Below are positions 1 through 15,750 of a stretch of 64,000 nucleotides of DNA, one piece after another. The notes beneath the pieces are model-generated. The model was given only the letters and a program-made list of their open reading frames with translations. It did not search any database and was not told the origin of the DNA. Within the stretch, counting starts at the first letter, position 1. Each line of letters starts with the position of its first letter. The translations under genes were made by a program, and so were the position numbers. The stretch is from Myrica gale (lineage: Eukaryota > Streptophyta > Magnoliopsida > Fagales > Myricaceae): the NCBI GenBank assembly GCA_963930655.1, contig OZ005600.1, forward strand, positions 12,341,501 to 12,405,500, read 5' to 3'.

Positions 1-1265
1 GAAGCCTTTCCCAACGATAAAAGAACGTGACTTTGGAGATTAATGCAAGAAACAGACCACACTCTAGAAAACTCTTTCTCCAACGAAAAACTCATTTCTC
101 TCTCCTGCTGAAAACCGATCTGATTGTATCTGTTGTGAGAGTTTTTGAACTTCCCTTTGGTGGAAGATTCTGAAGATTGAAGACTGCTGAACGTTGGGTC
201 TTCTATTTCCATTCGGTTGGTGTTGAAAGTGTGACATTACGAAATTGAATCTTGAAGAAAGTTGCTCTTGGTGGCTGAGCGATTTCTGAGGAAGATTCGG
301 AGGGTCGACGAGTTCGTCGACGTCCATTGTTGCTGATCGAAGACTTGGGTACTGGGCACTGTCCTAAAAGAGTTTTCTTGGGAGGCTTTACGGAAGGATT
401 GAGGATCGGGAAAATCAAAAGGATTTTCATGTTGATCACCGTGGACTGATTGGTGTTTAAAACACCCGGAGTGTTTTTGTCACTTGGGGAAATCAACCTC
501 AAGTGATTTTCACTTCGTTACCAAAAATTTCTGGTGTTGACTCTATTCTTCTCTATCTTGATCTTTATGCAACTAATCGTTTTCTTGTTGATCATTTGCA
601 GATCTAAAAGAATTGGTAACGTGAAATTGACAAGCCTATTGGTTGTTGGATTTGTGACCAAATACTTGCTGATTAATTAGTCTTAGTGTTGTTGATATTG
701 CTTCTGAATAGTTAGATATTAGATTGCTGATTCTTAGAGTTAATCTTGTTTTAAATAGATGCAGGGAAATCTTTTTATATTGAATTTACCTTGCTCTAAA
801 TTGTGAAGATTGTTTACGTGATATTTCTTATTGAGGTGCAAAGATTATCTTGCTGTAAATCATACTTAGTTTGGTTATATAGTTGCTGCATGTATCTCTT
901 GTCTCTAGTTTAAAGTAGTGGAATCATTGGGAATATATTGCTGCTGTAAATTCACAATTGATTTGATTTTTGGTTGCTGGAAAATCTGCTATGTTCTTGG
1001 TTTTATTGTTGCTGTAAAATTGATATTATATTGATTTAGAGTTGCTGTAAAATCCATAAACCAGAGCATTTAGATTGATGTCCAGTTCATATAGCAGATA
1101 AGTATGTGTTGTAAAATCTGATTAGTGTGATTAATTTACAGATCTTTACTTGTTGATTGACTGAAAAATTGATTGAGCTATTTTTCTGTGATTGAAAGAA
1201 AGTACAGATTAATTTTTAAATACCTATTCACCCCCCTCTAGGTATATTCTAGGGTCTAAACGCAG
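1..1265 (+). repeat. Partial Copia-type LTR (3' part), cut by window edge
   Basis: The stretch has no sustained reading frame. Near its right end, at about 1229-1260, lies a C-rich motif (TATTCACCCCCCTCTAGG, then TCTAGGGTCTAA) that is typical of the end of LTRs of plant Ty1/Copia elements of the Tork/Angela type. No primer-binding site follows, so this is a 3' LTR, a solo LTR or a truncated 5' LTR. From about 770 to 1120 a degenerate TTGCTGTAAA-like motif recurs at least six times at irregular spacing, as in repeat-rich LTR interiors. The left end lies outside the window, so length and age cannot be judged. Confidence 0.5.
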
Positions 1266-1729
1266 TTTCAAGTCACTAAACGAACAAAGTCAGCAATTTG
1301 TTTAAAGGACAAAACAGTAGTGGTCATGACAATATTGTTAGTTACCATTTAAAAATTGTCATGTGAAACTAAAATAGAACGTGATTAGTCAACTGTTAAT
1401 AGTGACCACATAAGACGACTGGACCGAACGTTGTTAGTGGTGGCCATATGATGCTAGTGGCTACTAAAAAAAAACAATAGTGACCACGTAAGACGAGTGG
1501 ACATAACGTTGTTAGGGGTGACTAAATGTATGTTGTGGCAACCATTCAAGTATTGACGACGTTAGCTCTCAAAAAAAATATGTAATGACAAAAAATTTTG
1601 TTGTTTAGGTGACCACTTTCTTCGTGAGAAATCAAGCAAATACCGACGCTTTGCTATATAAGCACTTTTTGTTGTTTAGGTGATCACTTTCTGTTGTTTA
1701 GGTCATTATAAGCACTTTTTGTTGTAGTG
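1266..1729. mobile_element. Terminal and subterminal region of a CACTA (En/Spm)-like transposon
   Basis: The segment ends at 1711-1729 with the reverse complement of CACTACAACAAAAAGTGC, which fits the CACTA terminal inverted repeat (CACTACAA...). Inside it, short motifs such as GTGACCAC, AAGACGA(G/C)TGGAC and AACGTTGTTAG recur in both orientations (1395-1510), and AGCACTTTTTGTTGTTTAGGT occurs again at about 1660. Subterminal repeats of this kind are a hallmark of the family. The other end was not found, so the element is truncated or was cut by the adjacent LTR. Confidence 0.5.
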
Positions 1730-4700
1730 ACTGGGTTTAGAAATTTATCTTTGGAGAGACCAAAATAATATTATAATAATTTTATATTATATGCTTTGCT
1801 ATATATAAAGTATGAAAAAGTTTGTATAAATACAATTCAGATTATGAAAAATATTCTCAAAGAGTTTTCTTCACTTAACAATCTTTCGTTTAAGTGATGA
1901 GTTGTTTGTGCAAGTGGTAGTTCGAACCTTGAGTGAGTTTCTAACCCAAGCTCTCCCAGCCCCTCTCCCAACTTCATCTACGTCCAGTGGGTTTCCAACT
2001 TCTATTTAAGTCCCCATCGGACCTGGAACTTTTTCTTTTATTTGATCGGATATGATTGGAGGTCAACGAAGGAACAAATTAATTAGACAAAAGAAAAAAG
2101 AATTGTCTTTCCTGCGAGCATGATTAAGTATGTATGGACATCTGATGTGCTATGCAGGAATGACTTTGATTATAATAATCCCAAAATCTAAAGCACGACA
2201 ACAAGCATTAATGCTGAATTGGTACTGCATCATGCTTTGGCTAAACTCAGGGCTTAAAAATGGTACACACAAGGTGCTTGTTTTATTGACACCAAGAAGA
2301 GTGGGAAGATTGTGTTCTTATAATCTCCGTTTTGCTGACTGCTTTATGGAAATTCAATGGGGACCGTTGAATGTTGAAGGAAAAACACATAAAATATTCC
2401 TATATTCTGAAAAGTAGGGAAACTTGGAATATTTTACAGAATGGAAAAGCCTCTCCACTAGCGAGCATGCAAGTAATCTCACATAATATCTGCTTTTCAA
2501 TTGTCATTGTCCATAAAAGCACCTTTTAACTTTTTCAACCAAAGTCATTTGTGAGAAGACTTAGACTAACAATTGAAAACATCTTCAACTAGTGGGCATT
2601 TATTTTTTCCAAAAGAAATAAACCACACCATAATGTTAAGTCTGTGATTCTGAGATTTGAAGCCGAAAGATTTGGTTTTACTATTAAAAGAATATCTTGG
2701 CGATCGATGGTTAGTGTTTCACTCACTAGAGATTGATTCCCATGACAAGAGGTTTCAATATTTTAATCCAAAAAAAAAATCAAGCAATTGGAGAGCAGCA
2801 GAACTCCATTTGAAAATTTCCATAAACCTTCCGTAAGCTCAGCAATTACGAAAACAAGCTACAAATGCAAAACAAGACAAAAAATAGAGAATAACCTACC
2901 CAATCAAAAATCAAAGAACAAGTTGTTTAGGGCTGAGATGGGTTTGAGCTGATCAGCAAGTGCCTCAGCAGGAGCACTATTATGTCATGCTAAACAATGA
3001 TGAACGATCCGTTTAGGGGGGGCAGCAGTCGCAGCGGCAATCAGTAGAGAACAGAACAGAACGTGAGGCTTTTTGGTTGCACTTTTAGTGCACTTTCTGG
3101 CGTCGGATTTGCGCAAACGGACGAGGAGAAAAAGTACATGGATGGCGGGCCTCGCAGTCTCAAAGCACTAGGATACAAAAGGACACTCCCTCAGCAGCCA
3201 GCATATTCCTCCGAATGTACCCCCTGCAAGGCTGCAACCCCCACTTCCAAAAAGTATTTAATTATTAGCCAACGACAAATTGAGGAAAAGAACCATTTTG
3301 ATACTCCGGAACTGGAAATTATATGCTGTTATCTGGCACATCTTGGGCAGTTTTTTGGTCCCTTATATTATTTCAGTTGATCGTGCATGGTCTTAAGAGG
3401 CCTTGCTTTTTTAATCCTCGTGATAAGCATGTTCATCAAAGAAAACAAAACTATGGTACAAAAATATCATTAGCGAGGAGATTTTTTTTTAATATAAAAG
3501 AATAACCAATATAGTCATTATGAGCGCGACCAAATTAACACTTCTGTAGTAGAATGTGTAGTTTAAGCTATAACTATCGTCTACTGAATGAGTCTATCAC
3601 TACAACATCAGTAAGACTACAATAAATTAGTGTGCGGAACAAACTACAACACTGCTGACTCTCTAGTAGATTATATGACAACAATAGAAATCATCTAACA
3701 TCAATTCCCCTTTATTTTTAGGTAGAAAATAAAACCCATCATCACCAAAACGTCAATTCAATTTTCTCCCAAAATTCCCTTCAAATTGTGGTTTGTTTTT
3801 ACAAAAGAACACAGAACCGGCGATGTAATTTGTCCCAATCTCACTAGTACGAATGCAATGAACCATGTGCTTCAATGTGGCAATTATTTGATTAGAAAAG
3901 GAAAAGAAATCAAAAACTTAATCCCCATAAGATCAATAAAATTCCACATGTCAAGATGTGATATGCCTATTTTAGTGATTGTTGCTCTTTAATTGAAGTT
4001 AAGTGACCCTTCCTTAATAGTGGAAGACCCTAGACACTAATTTTTATTTATTTATTTTTTGGTATAACGAAAAATATTCGATCTAGACAAATTCAAAAGA
4101 GACCAGCACAGCACAGCGCCTAATATTACCGAGGACTCGTGGAGAGTAGAGACAATTGGACGATGCGATGGTGATGTGAAATCCACGCGCGTACGTGTTT
4201 GGACTGCGATCGAAGCAATTATGTGGTGAGGAAGCAGAGGAACATTCCCCTGTTTTGAAGATGTAGGTGCCAAGGCGCACTCTCCTCCAAAGAGATTCTT
4301 CGGTCCACACTCCATTCGTTAGCACAAAAAGACGGAGAGTGCTCCCAAATCCGCGTGCATAATGATTAATGGACACCCTAGAAAGGGTGGTCTGCCCTTA
4401 AAGACTTAAAGTTGCCTGTTTAACTCTTCATCAAACTATAAGCCTCCTTATATAATTGGTTATAGAGGTTCTTTGATTCAACTAATCTAGTCCCCATTTG
4501 TATAGCAAGTTGATTAGCTTCATGCCTCTTGATTGTTTCCAGTTGGCTTATTAATCCACCATACCTTTAATTGGTTGTTCGTGACCTCTTTTTGTATCTG
4601 TAGACCCCTAAAATATGTTATTTTTGTAAAAGATTCCAAACTAGTAATTCCAATTTCGGATAGACAAATAATCTAGTCCATTGAATTACCACCATTTTTG

Positions 4701-5089
4701 TGAAAATGACCTATTGAATTGCCATCAGTTTTGAAAAAGTCACCCTTGAGTTACTAATTTTGTAACCCACTTGTTTAAGCTAGTTAGTTTGCAATTTATA
4801 ATATGTCACCCTTAAGTGTCAACATTTCTCATAGACAATAATGTATGTGAAAGTACATTGCACATTTTTAATTGTAAGAAAGTGAAATTTAGATAATTTA
4901 AGTCTTATAGGAGACATATAGCCGATAATAAAAGACAAAATTAATAATTTAAGAGATCTTCTCTACTTGAATTGCATTATACACTTAGAAGACAGATAAT
5001 CGAGCATTAAATACAAAGATGTTAATTATATATTCACTATCTATAACTTCAATCTCATCAAAAGGTGAGTTAGAGAAAAGAAAAAGTAA
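1730..5089. other. Gene-less AT-rich stretch with small repeats
   Basis: No open frame here shows a recognisable domain. The 105-residue plus-strand frame at 3063-3380 and the 97-residue minus-strand frame at 4083-4376 have slightly higher GC than their surroundings but match nothing I know. A possible tRNA-derived SINE lies at 2700-2780 and is listed separately. A GTTCGAACC-like box at about 1920 could be another SINE relic. The rest is AT-rich intergenic DNA. Confidence 0.5.
2700..2780 (+). repeat. Possible tRNA-derived SINE
   Basis: An A-box-like sequence (ATGGTTAGTG, about 2706) is followed about 20 bp later by a B-box-like sequence (AGATTGATTCCC, about 2730) and a poly(A) run at 2770-2780. 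This is the layout of a short tRNA-derived SINE. No target duplication was found, so the call is tentative. Confidence 0.3.
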
Positions 5090-5482
5090 GGGATAAATAC
5101 ACTCTCGAACTATATGGATCTTGACACTTTGCACTTTAATTTATTATTTTTGTCACATTGCAGATACCAACTATTGATTTCAAATGTTTTGCATTATTTT
5201 GTTAAAATTGCAAGTTAATTTAGACGAAAAATAATTTTTTGGGTATGCAAAATGAAAATTGTCTTTATAAATTTTTTTTTGCATGGACTATTTTATGAGC
5301 GTAAAATTACAATTTTGAGGTAAAAAAATAAATTTTTGTCCAAACTGACTAAAAATTTTAATGGACGGTACAAAAGTATCTGAAAATTAATAATTTGTGG
5401 GTGCAATATGACACAAATTACAGACTGATGTACAAAATGTCAAAACCCATATAAATAAAAGATGCAAAATATATTTAACCCG
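5090..5482. repeat. Inverted-repeat MITE, family 1, copy 1
   Basis: About 390 bp with extended imperfect terminal inverted repeats. The left end (GGGATAAATACACTC) pairs with the right end (AAAATATATTTAACCCG), and the inner pair TTTTTGTCACATTGCA / TGCAATATGACACAAA continues the arms. The sequence has no coding capacity. A second, diverged copy lies at about 51795-52165, sharing for example the block TTAATTTAGACGAAAAATAA. The superfamily cannot be assigned from the ends. Confidence 0.6.
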
Positions 5483-5839
5483 AAAAAAAAATTACTTATT
5501 GTTCATGTGTTGATTCTATGGAATGCAAAATTAAAGCATGCGTGAACACAGAAATGGTGAAATATTTGTAATCTCAAGTTATATGAAGTCATCTTTAAAT
5601 TAGAGGAATTATTTCCATCCTGTGAAGATTTCATTTTTTTTTCTACGTGATGGCATCCGCGGGGTATGAACTAGACACCATGGCGACATACTATCCAAAT
5701 TCTCGCCTAAAGAGACAAAAGTAATTACACCTTACAAAGCATCACCAAATTTTAATTTTTTTTAAACTTTTTCCAGTCAAATAAATAAAATATGAAATTT
5801 TAGTTAACAAATTTTATTCACAAAATTCAATAAAACTAA

Positions 5840-6023
5840 GGGGGCGTTTGTTTCCCCAATTAATCGGGGTTCGAAATTTCCAACAAAACAAACACACTCC
5901 AAAATTTTTAACTTTTACACACATATATACACTACTTTTCACAAACTCCAATAAATCTCAATAAAGTAAAGATTCCCAAAATTTCGGGAATATTCCCCGA
6001 AATTTCCACAAACAAACACCCCC
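5840..6023. repeat. Tourist-like MITE with TAA target duplication, copy A
   Basis: About 184 bp. The ends GGGGGCGTTTGTTT and AAACAAACACCCCC are inverted repeats, flanked on both sides by TAA (5837-5839 and 6024-6026). This is the 3-bp target duplication of PIF/Harbinger-type (Tourist) MITEs. The interior block ATAAATCTCAATAAAGTAAA is shared with copies at 16881-17064 and, inverted, at 52702-52883, so this is a multi-copy family. Confidence 0.75.
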
Positions 6024-6072
6024 TAAATCTTCTATCAAATAACAGAAAAACTCAATCACCTATTTTAATTTT

Positions 6073-6401
6073 TTGGAAAATTGACAATTTGGTAACTAGG
6101 TTGCATTTTTTTATTATATGGTCACTGAGAATATATAGTTGTGACGATCTAATCTTTCCGACAAACTTCCGTTAAATTTTTAACTGGGATAACGGTCGAC
6201 CGATTTGTTTACCGTTGAGGCAAAGATAATATGTAGCGGTCGACCGCATTCTATTCCGTTAAAAATTAACGAAGATTTGACGGAAATACCAAATCGTCAC
6301 AACAATATATTCTCAGCGACCATATAGTAAAAAAATGAAACATAGAGATTAAATCGTCACTGTGCTATAAAACTAGTGACTAAATTGCCAATTTCCCAAA
6401 A
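6073..6401. repeat. Fold-back MITE
   Basis: About 330 bp of imperfect palindrome. The left arm (TTGGAAAATTGACAATTTGG, then TATGGTCACTGAGAATATAT) is mirrored by the right arm (ATATATTCTCAGCGACCATAT, then AAATTGCCAATTTCCCAA). The centre carries the inverted pair ACGGTCGACCGA / GCGGTCGACCGC. It is non-coding and ends about 370 bp upstream of the TATA box of the phosphatase gene. Confidence 0.6.
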
Positions 6402-6763
6402 TTTTTTGACAAATCCTAAGAAAACTAGATTTAAACAATTCCATCCACTCATCTTATATCTAATGAATTTCTTATGATTAAACCCAAATCACCAAACATA
6501 CGTTATATTTCCTGGATTATTTTCAGAATTTTCACGCGCTGCCTAACGCGTCTGAGTCCCACCCCTATGGGAGCCGGCCCGGGTACTGCCGTGACCGATT
6601 CAATCTTATTTTCGTTATTATTATAATATTTTACCTTTTTAATTCACCTTCGTTCTGCTCCTCGCCGTTTTCACTTTATTCTTCTCGACTTTTTAATTTG
6701 CTTTCGTCCGGGCGCCGTGCTCCTCTTCCTTGCCGTCTCGCCTTTTTCAACTCTCTCTCTTAA

Positions 6764-10908
<4,145 letters not shown>

Positions 10909-11617
10909 ACAAGCTGTGCTATTGAATGTCTTTTCCTTTCATTAATGGAAGAGAGTTATATAGGTCTTACTTCAGAATAAATGGGGAAAGGTGAAGAATT
11001 CCTGGATTGCATATCAGCGGCAATGAAATTCTTCTTCTTTTTACCTTGAAGAGAATAAAGAGTCTATTCACCATGTCCTGTCTGGAGTCGTTCAAAACCC
11101 TCCCCCAACCTCTCTGTTCCCCGCCCCTTCCTTTGTGTATTTTCTTTTCTTTTCTTTGTTTTGGTTGCTGAGCAATCTCTCTCTTCTGGTGTTTTCTGGT
11201 CTACCTGCGACAACTATTGCTGTAGATATGTGCGGGTTCATCTTGAAATTCATAGTTAGCTAGGTTTAAAGGTTTTAGTCAATGCTGAAAGGAAATTTGT
11301 CGATACCCCCATCAAATAGGAGCTCGTCTTCTCCATTCCAGCTGTTCCTGTCGTTGATTATAATGGAAGGAAAGGCAGCTACAAACATTTTGGCTACCCG
11401 TGAATCTTGTTCGGTAGTCGAAGAATAGTAATCAATAAATGTAGTTTTCTTGTAGGACTGTTATCTGGGTAAACAAGCCAATTATGTGATTTGATAAACA
11501 ATGGAATCCTTCTAGCCTTTAACTCATGTTTTTATTTAGTTATTATTATTTACATACGTAGCGTTGAACTCGTGTTACTCTTGTAGTGATGTGAAATGTG
11601 AGATTTCAAAGTATCCC
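10909..11617 (+). other. 3' flank of PFA-DSP
   Basis: No further open frame of interest is present. The first few hundred bases probably contain the 3' untranslated region; AATAAA-type signals occur at about 10974 and 11055. The rest is intergenic. Confidence 0.4.
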
Positions 11618-11785
11618 TAGGGGTTTGGTTTGGTGATAAGGTAACGATATGTCCCAAGTTTGAGTTCTAACATTGTCATTATCGTCCCTGACTTATCTAG
11701 GGTGTGTTGGGTGGGGTCCTGACGCATGCCCTAGGTTGACTTGTACAAGAGAACGCCCGATTATGTGGGTTTTTTTATCCACAGT
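11618..11785 (+). repeat. Probable SINE, Au-like layout
   Basis: An A-box-like stretch (TTGGTTTGGTGATAAGG, about 11624) is followed by a B-box-like stretch (AAGTTTGAGTTCTAAC, about 11656). The body ends in a T-rich tail near 11767. Order and spacing fit plant tRNA-derived SINEs. No target duplication was identified. Confidence 0.35.
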
Positions 11786-11848
11786 CCTTTGCTCTATTGG
11801 AAATAACTTAGGCAATTTGTTTTGTAAACAGGGATAAAAAAAGATATT

Positions 11849-12116
11849 GACATTTTAATCTTTAAGTTTTACACTTTTTAACACTTTAATCCTTATGTTT
11901 TAAAACCTAACATAATAATCCCTAAACTTCTCTCTTTTGACAAAAATGCCCTTCTATCAGAGTTCCGTGTGTGAGTAACGACAATATTTGCTACGTCAGC
12001 ATCTTTACCCACATCAGTCTCTTTTTTCCACGTCCTCAACCCAAGCCTCCTGCCAAAACGACGCTACTTCCTTGCAAGTGGCCCATAGCCATCGTCTTCA
12101 AACAAACTACCTTCAT
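11849..12116 (+). repeat. Left terminal inverted repeat of the Pack-MULE
   Basis: It matches the reverse complement of 16651-16874 with scattered substitutions and a few indels. The best-kept part is the inner ~170 bp (from about 11940). The outer ~60 bp contain an internal near-duplication (TTTAAGTTTTACACTTTTTA / TTATGTTTTAAAACC) that is absent from the right arm. Confidence 0.8.
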
Positions 12117-12120
12117 GATA

Positions 12121-12505
12121 TCGAGCTTGGAGGATAAATTACTGCTCGCAGAGGAGAGTGCGAGAATGATTAATGAAAGAGCTAATAAAGCTGAAACTGA
12201 AGTTGAAACCCTGAGGCTAGCACTTGCCAGATTAACTGAAGACAATGAAACAGCTCCAGTACTAGCAATGCTTAAAGATTATCTCTAGTCTAGAGAATAA
12301 AATCACTAGCGCACAGGAAGAGGCACAAAAGCTAACTTGTGAGATAGATCACGGGGTTGCAAAACTGAAAGGAGCTGAAGAAAGATGTCTTCTGTTGGAA
12401 ACACAAATCAGACTTTGCAGTCTGAGTTGCAATCTTTGGTGGAGAGGGTCTCAAAGTGAAGAACTTATAGAGAAGCATAAGCAATTGGGTAGACTTTGGA
12501 CTTGT
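12121..12505 (+). pseudogene. NET1: NETWORKED 1 (NET1/KIP1-like) coiled-coil fragment, 5' part
   Basis: The plus strand reads SSLEDKLLLAEESARMINER, then KAETEVETLRLALARLTEDN, the heptad-rich coiled coil of plant NET1 proteins. After a frame break near 12260 the match continues as AQEEAQKLTCEIDHGVAKLK and, after another shift near 12405, to LGRLWTC at the Copia insertion point. NET1 proteins are actin-binding membrane adaptors with an N-terminal NAB domain. That domain is absent here and only coiled-coil exon sequence was captured. At least two frameshifts and several stops make it a pseudogene. It resumes at 15751. Confidence 0.85.
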
Positions 12506-12820
12506 TATCAAGCATATCATGGGTACCGTAAGTGGCTCAAAGGTCATATATGGAATTCCCAAGATGATGGTCGACTTAGCACAAATAGAAAGAGACATTT
12601 TCTGAAGTAAATGAAGAATAGAGTGGCTGCCCTCTGTTATTAGGACTTGTTGCCGTTGAACAAAGAAGCTATTTTATATAGCTGATATGTTGTCCTGATT
12701 TTCAGGGTCAGCACTGTGTATATATTTTTCATTGCTTGTAAATATGTTTCATTCAATACAGAAAATTTGGTGCAACCAAATTGGTCAACGTCCAATCGTC
12801 TGCTTATTACTTTTCTGTTA
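12506..12820 (+). repeat. 5' LTR of the Copia element
   Basis: 315 bp, alignable over its whole length with 15231-15750 once the MITE in the latter is removed. The boundary at 12820 is placed where both LTRs end in CTGTTA before the target duplication (3' copy) or integrase sequence (5' copy). Confidence 0.85.
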
Positions 12821-12821
12821 C

Positions 12822-15184
12822 TTTTCAAAAGGAGTTATCCATCAACAAAGTTGCACTTACACCCCACAACATAATTTCATTGTAGAAAGGAAGCATTTGC
12901 ATTTGTTAAATGTTGCACGAGCCCTCAAATTTCAAGCCTAACATTTAAATTTTAGGTGGAATGCATACTTATTGCTGCGTATCTTATCAATCGCATTCCC
13001 ATACCAAACCTGAAAAATCAAACACCTTACCAGATTCTCTTCTCAAAGGCCCCATCATATTCTCACCTAGTCTTAGGATGTTTATGCTATGCGACAAACT
13101 TACAAGCTCATCGATCCAAATTTGACCCAAGAACCCGTAAGTGTGTCTTCTGAGGGTACCAGAATGGCAACAAGGGTTATAAGGTCTTTAACTTAAAACC
13201 CCAAGAGATTTTAGTGACCCGTGATGTGATTTTCTATGAAGAAAATTTTCCCTTTCACCAAGAAAATAATCTGCCATCAGACTTGCAAACACCCTCCATA
13301 TCAACCTTTGATGATTTGTCCATTATCCCAAATCCCATATCAGAAGATTTTGATCACCTACAACCGCTACACATCCGCATTACTCAAGAGGAAACAAAAC
13401 ACCCCGCTGAAATGCCCAACAACAAACCTACTTCCTCATCAGAAAATCTATATGTTATTCCAACAATACCCGAATTGAGAAGATCAGCAAGATTGAGAAG
13501 GAAACCTGATTATCTTCATGACTTCCATTGTAGACTTGTGACTTCTTTAGTAGCACCAAACGACCCTGCTGCTGACAAAATCAATCATGAAGGTAACCAC
13601 TATGCCCTTTCCTCTTTTCTCAATTACACAAAATTGTCACCAGCACACCAAAAATTCATCATCACCATGAGTCTTGAACCATAACCAAATTCTTTTGACA
13701 GAGCCATCCATTTTCCTTATTGGAGAAGTACTATGAGAGATGAAATTCAAGCCCTTGAAGATAATCAGACTTGGGAGCTTACAGAGTTACCACATTGAAA
13801 AAGAGTCTTGGGATGCAAGTGAGTATTTAAAATAAAATACAAAGTTGATGGCAGTATTGTAAGACATAAAGCAAGATTAGTAGCCAAGGGGCAAGGGCTA
13901 CACCCAAATAGAGGGAGAAGACTACTTTGATACTTTCTCACTAGTGGCCAAAATGGCCACTGTCCGTTGTCTCCTAGCCACTTCCGCATCCAAAAATTGG
14001 TCCCTCGACCATCTCGATGTGATTAATGACTTTTTATATGGGGACTTAGTTGAGGAAGTCTATATTTTCTTACCACCCGGATATGGTAGAGAGGGGGAGA
14101 CACGAGTATGCAAGCTCAGAAAATCTCTTTATGACTTAAAACAGGCATCCCGACAGTGGAATCAGAAACTCATCTTTGTCATTACCAAAATTGGCTTTGT
14201 TCAGTTAAAAGCCAATTATTCTTTATTCACCGAACAAACAACCACATCTTTCATTGTGAATCTTATCTATGTTGATGACATGGTGATTGGAGGAGATAAT
14301 GAATCTAAAATGCAACGATTGAAGGAGTACATGGGTCAACATTTCAACTGAAAGATCTCGGAAGGTTGAAATATTTCCTTGGCATAGAGGTAGCTCGCTC
14401 CTCAGAAGGAATATCCATTTGCCAGAGGATATACACCTTAGAGATTTTGCAAGACTGTGGCCTGCTTGGAGCAAAACCAGTTCAATTTTCCATGGAGCAA
14501 AATGTAAAACTAACTAATGAAGAAGAAGGACCTGACCTTGCTGATCCTCAAGAATATCAAAGATTAATTGGGAGGCTATTTTACTTGATAATAACCAGAC
14601 CAGACATCTCCTACGCGGTGCAAGTTCTAAGTCAATTCTTAAGCAAACTAAAGAAATCACATTGGAAGGTAGCTTTACGAGTAGTCAGGTATTTTAAAGG
14701 ATCACCGTCACAAGGTCTATTTTACCAGCCAAAAATCCTACAAAATTGACAGCTTTTGCGATGCGGATTGAGGAGCTTGTACTGAGACTATGAGATTGAT
14801 CACAGGATTCTGCATATTTCTTGGTGATGCATTGGTGTCTTGGAAGTCAAAGAAACAAAGAACGGTCTCTCGTTCATTAGCAGAAGCTGAATATCGATAA
14901 ATGGCATCGATCACATGTGAGCTGGTATGGTTTAAGAGTCTTCTGCGTGATCTTGGCATAATTCTTGATAAACCAATTCAGTTATTTTGTGATAACCAAG
15001 CAACAATTGACATAGTTTCCAACCCGGTCTATCATGAGAGAATGAAACATATAGAAATCGATTGTCACATTGTTAGGAAACAAATACAAGAAGGCCTGCT
15101 GAAACCATTCCACTTCCCTTCAAACTTGCAAGTGGCAGATTTGTTAACCAAGACAATTAGACAAAGCAATTTCATTGTCTGTTA
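12822..15184 (+). pseudogene. Copia polyprotein remnant: integrase C-part, reverse transcriptase, RNase H
   Basis: Domains follow Copia order. Integrase: SKGVIHQQSCTYTPQHNFIV (about 12825), then [21 protein letters not shown] linker runs from about 13150 to 13700. Reverse transcriptase: AKMATVRCLLATSASKNW, LRKSLYDLKQASRQWNQKLI, and the catalytic YVDD at 14268-14279. RNase H: LFCDNQATIDIVSNPVYHER and VADLLTKTIRQSN near 15150. Stops near 13152, 13682, 13797 and 14349 and frameshifts near 12940 and 13890 split it. Gag, protease and the integrase zinc finger are absent. It cannot make a working polyprotein. Confidence 0.9.
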
Positions 15185-15230
15185 AGCAAGATGGGGATTC
15201 ATTATATAGCATCTCCATCTTGAGAGTGAG

Positions 15231-15750
15231 TATCAAGCATATCATCGGTACAATAGGTGGCTCAAAGGTCATAAAGGTCAAATATGGAATTCGCTAGATG
15301 ATGGTCGACTTCGCACAAATAGAAAGAAACATTTTCTGGAACAAATAAAGAATAAAGTGGCTACCCTCTGTTATTAGGACATGTTGTTGTCGTTGAACAA
15401 AGAGTCTGTTCGGTTAAAAAAAATCCTCAGGATTTTTTTGAATTCTCACAATACAAAAAATTCTATAACCAAACATCATTTTTAACACCACATAAAAAAA
15501 CTACAACACGCATACCAATAAAGTTAACATCACCTAAAAATTCTCAAAACACAAAAAATTCTCAAAAAAATAGCACAACCGAACATCCTCAAATAAGCTA
15601 TTTTATATAGTTGTTCTGCTGTCCTGGTTTTTAGAGTCAGCACTGTATATATATTTTTCCCTTGCTTGTAAAGATATTTCATTCAATACAAAAAATCTGG
15701 TGCAACTAATTTGGTAACCGTCCAATCCTCTGCTTATTACTTTTCTGTTA
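15231..15750 (+). repeat. 3' LTR of the Copia element, interrupted by a MITE
   Basis: It starts TATCAAGCATATCATCGG after the purine tract and ends TTTTCTGTTA before CTTGT. It matches the 5' LTR except for about 190 inserted bases after GTTGAACAAAG and a short local duplication near 15265. Confidence 0.85.
15403..15592. repeat. MITE inserted in the Copia 3' LTR
   Basis: About 190 bp present in this LTR and absent from its partner, so its presence as an insertion is directly shown. Ends TGTTCGGTTA and AACCGAACA are inverted repeats. The interior is AT-rich with AAAATTCTC repeats. A related MITE family with GTTCG ends surrounds the large MULE at 40331 and 48027. Confidence 0.75.

Noticed and set aside
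3063..3380. 105-residue plus-strand open frame
   Set aside because: No recognisable domain, no clear splice structure and no repeat; kept only as part of a gene-less stretch.
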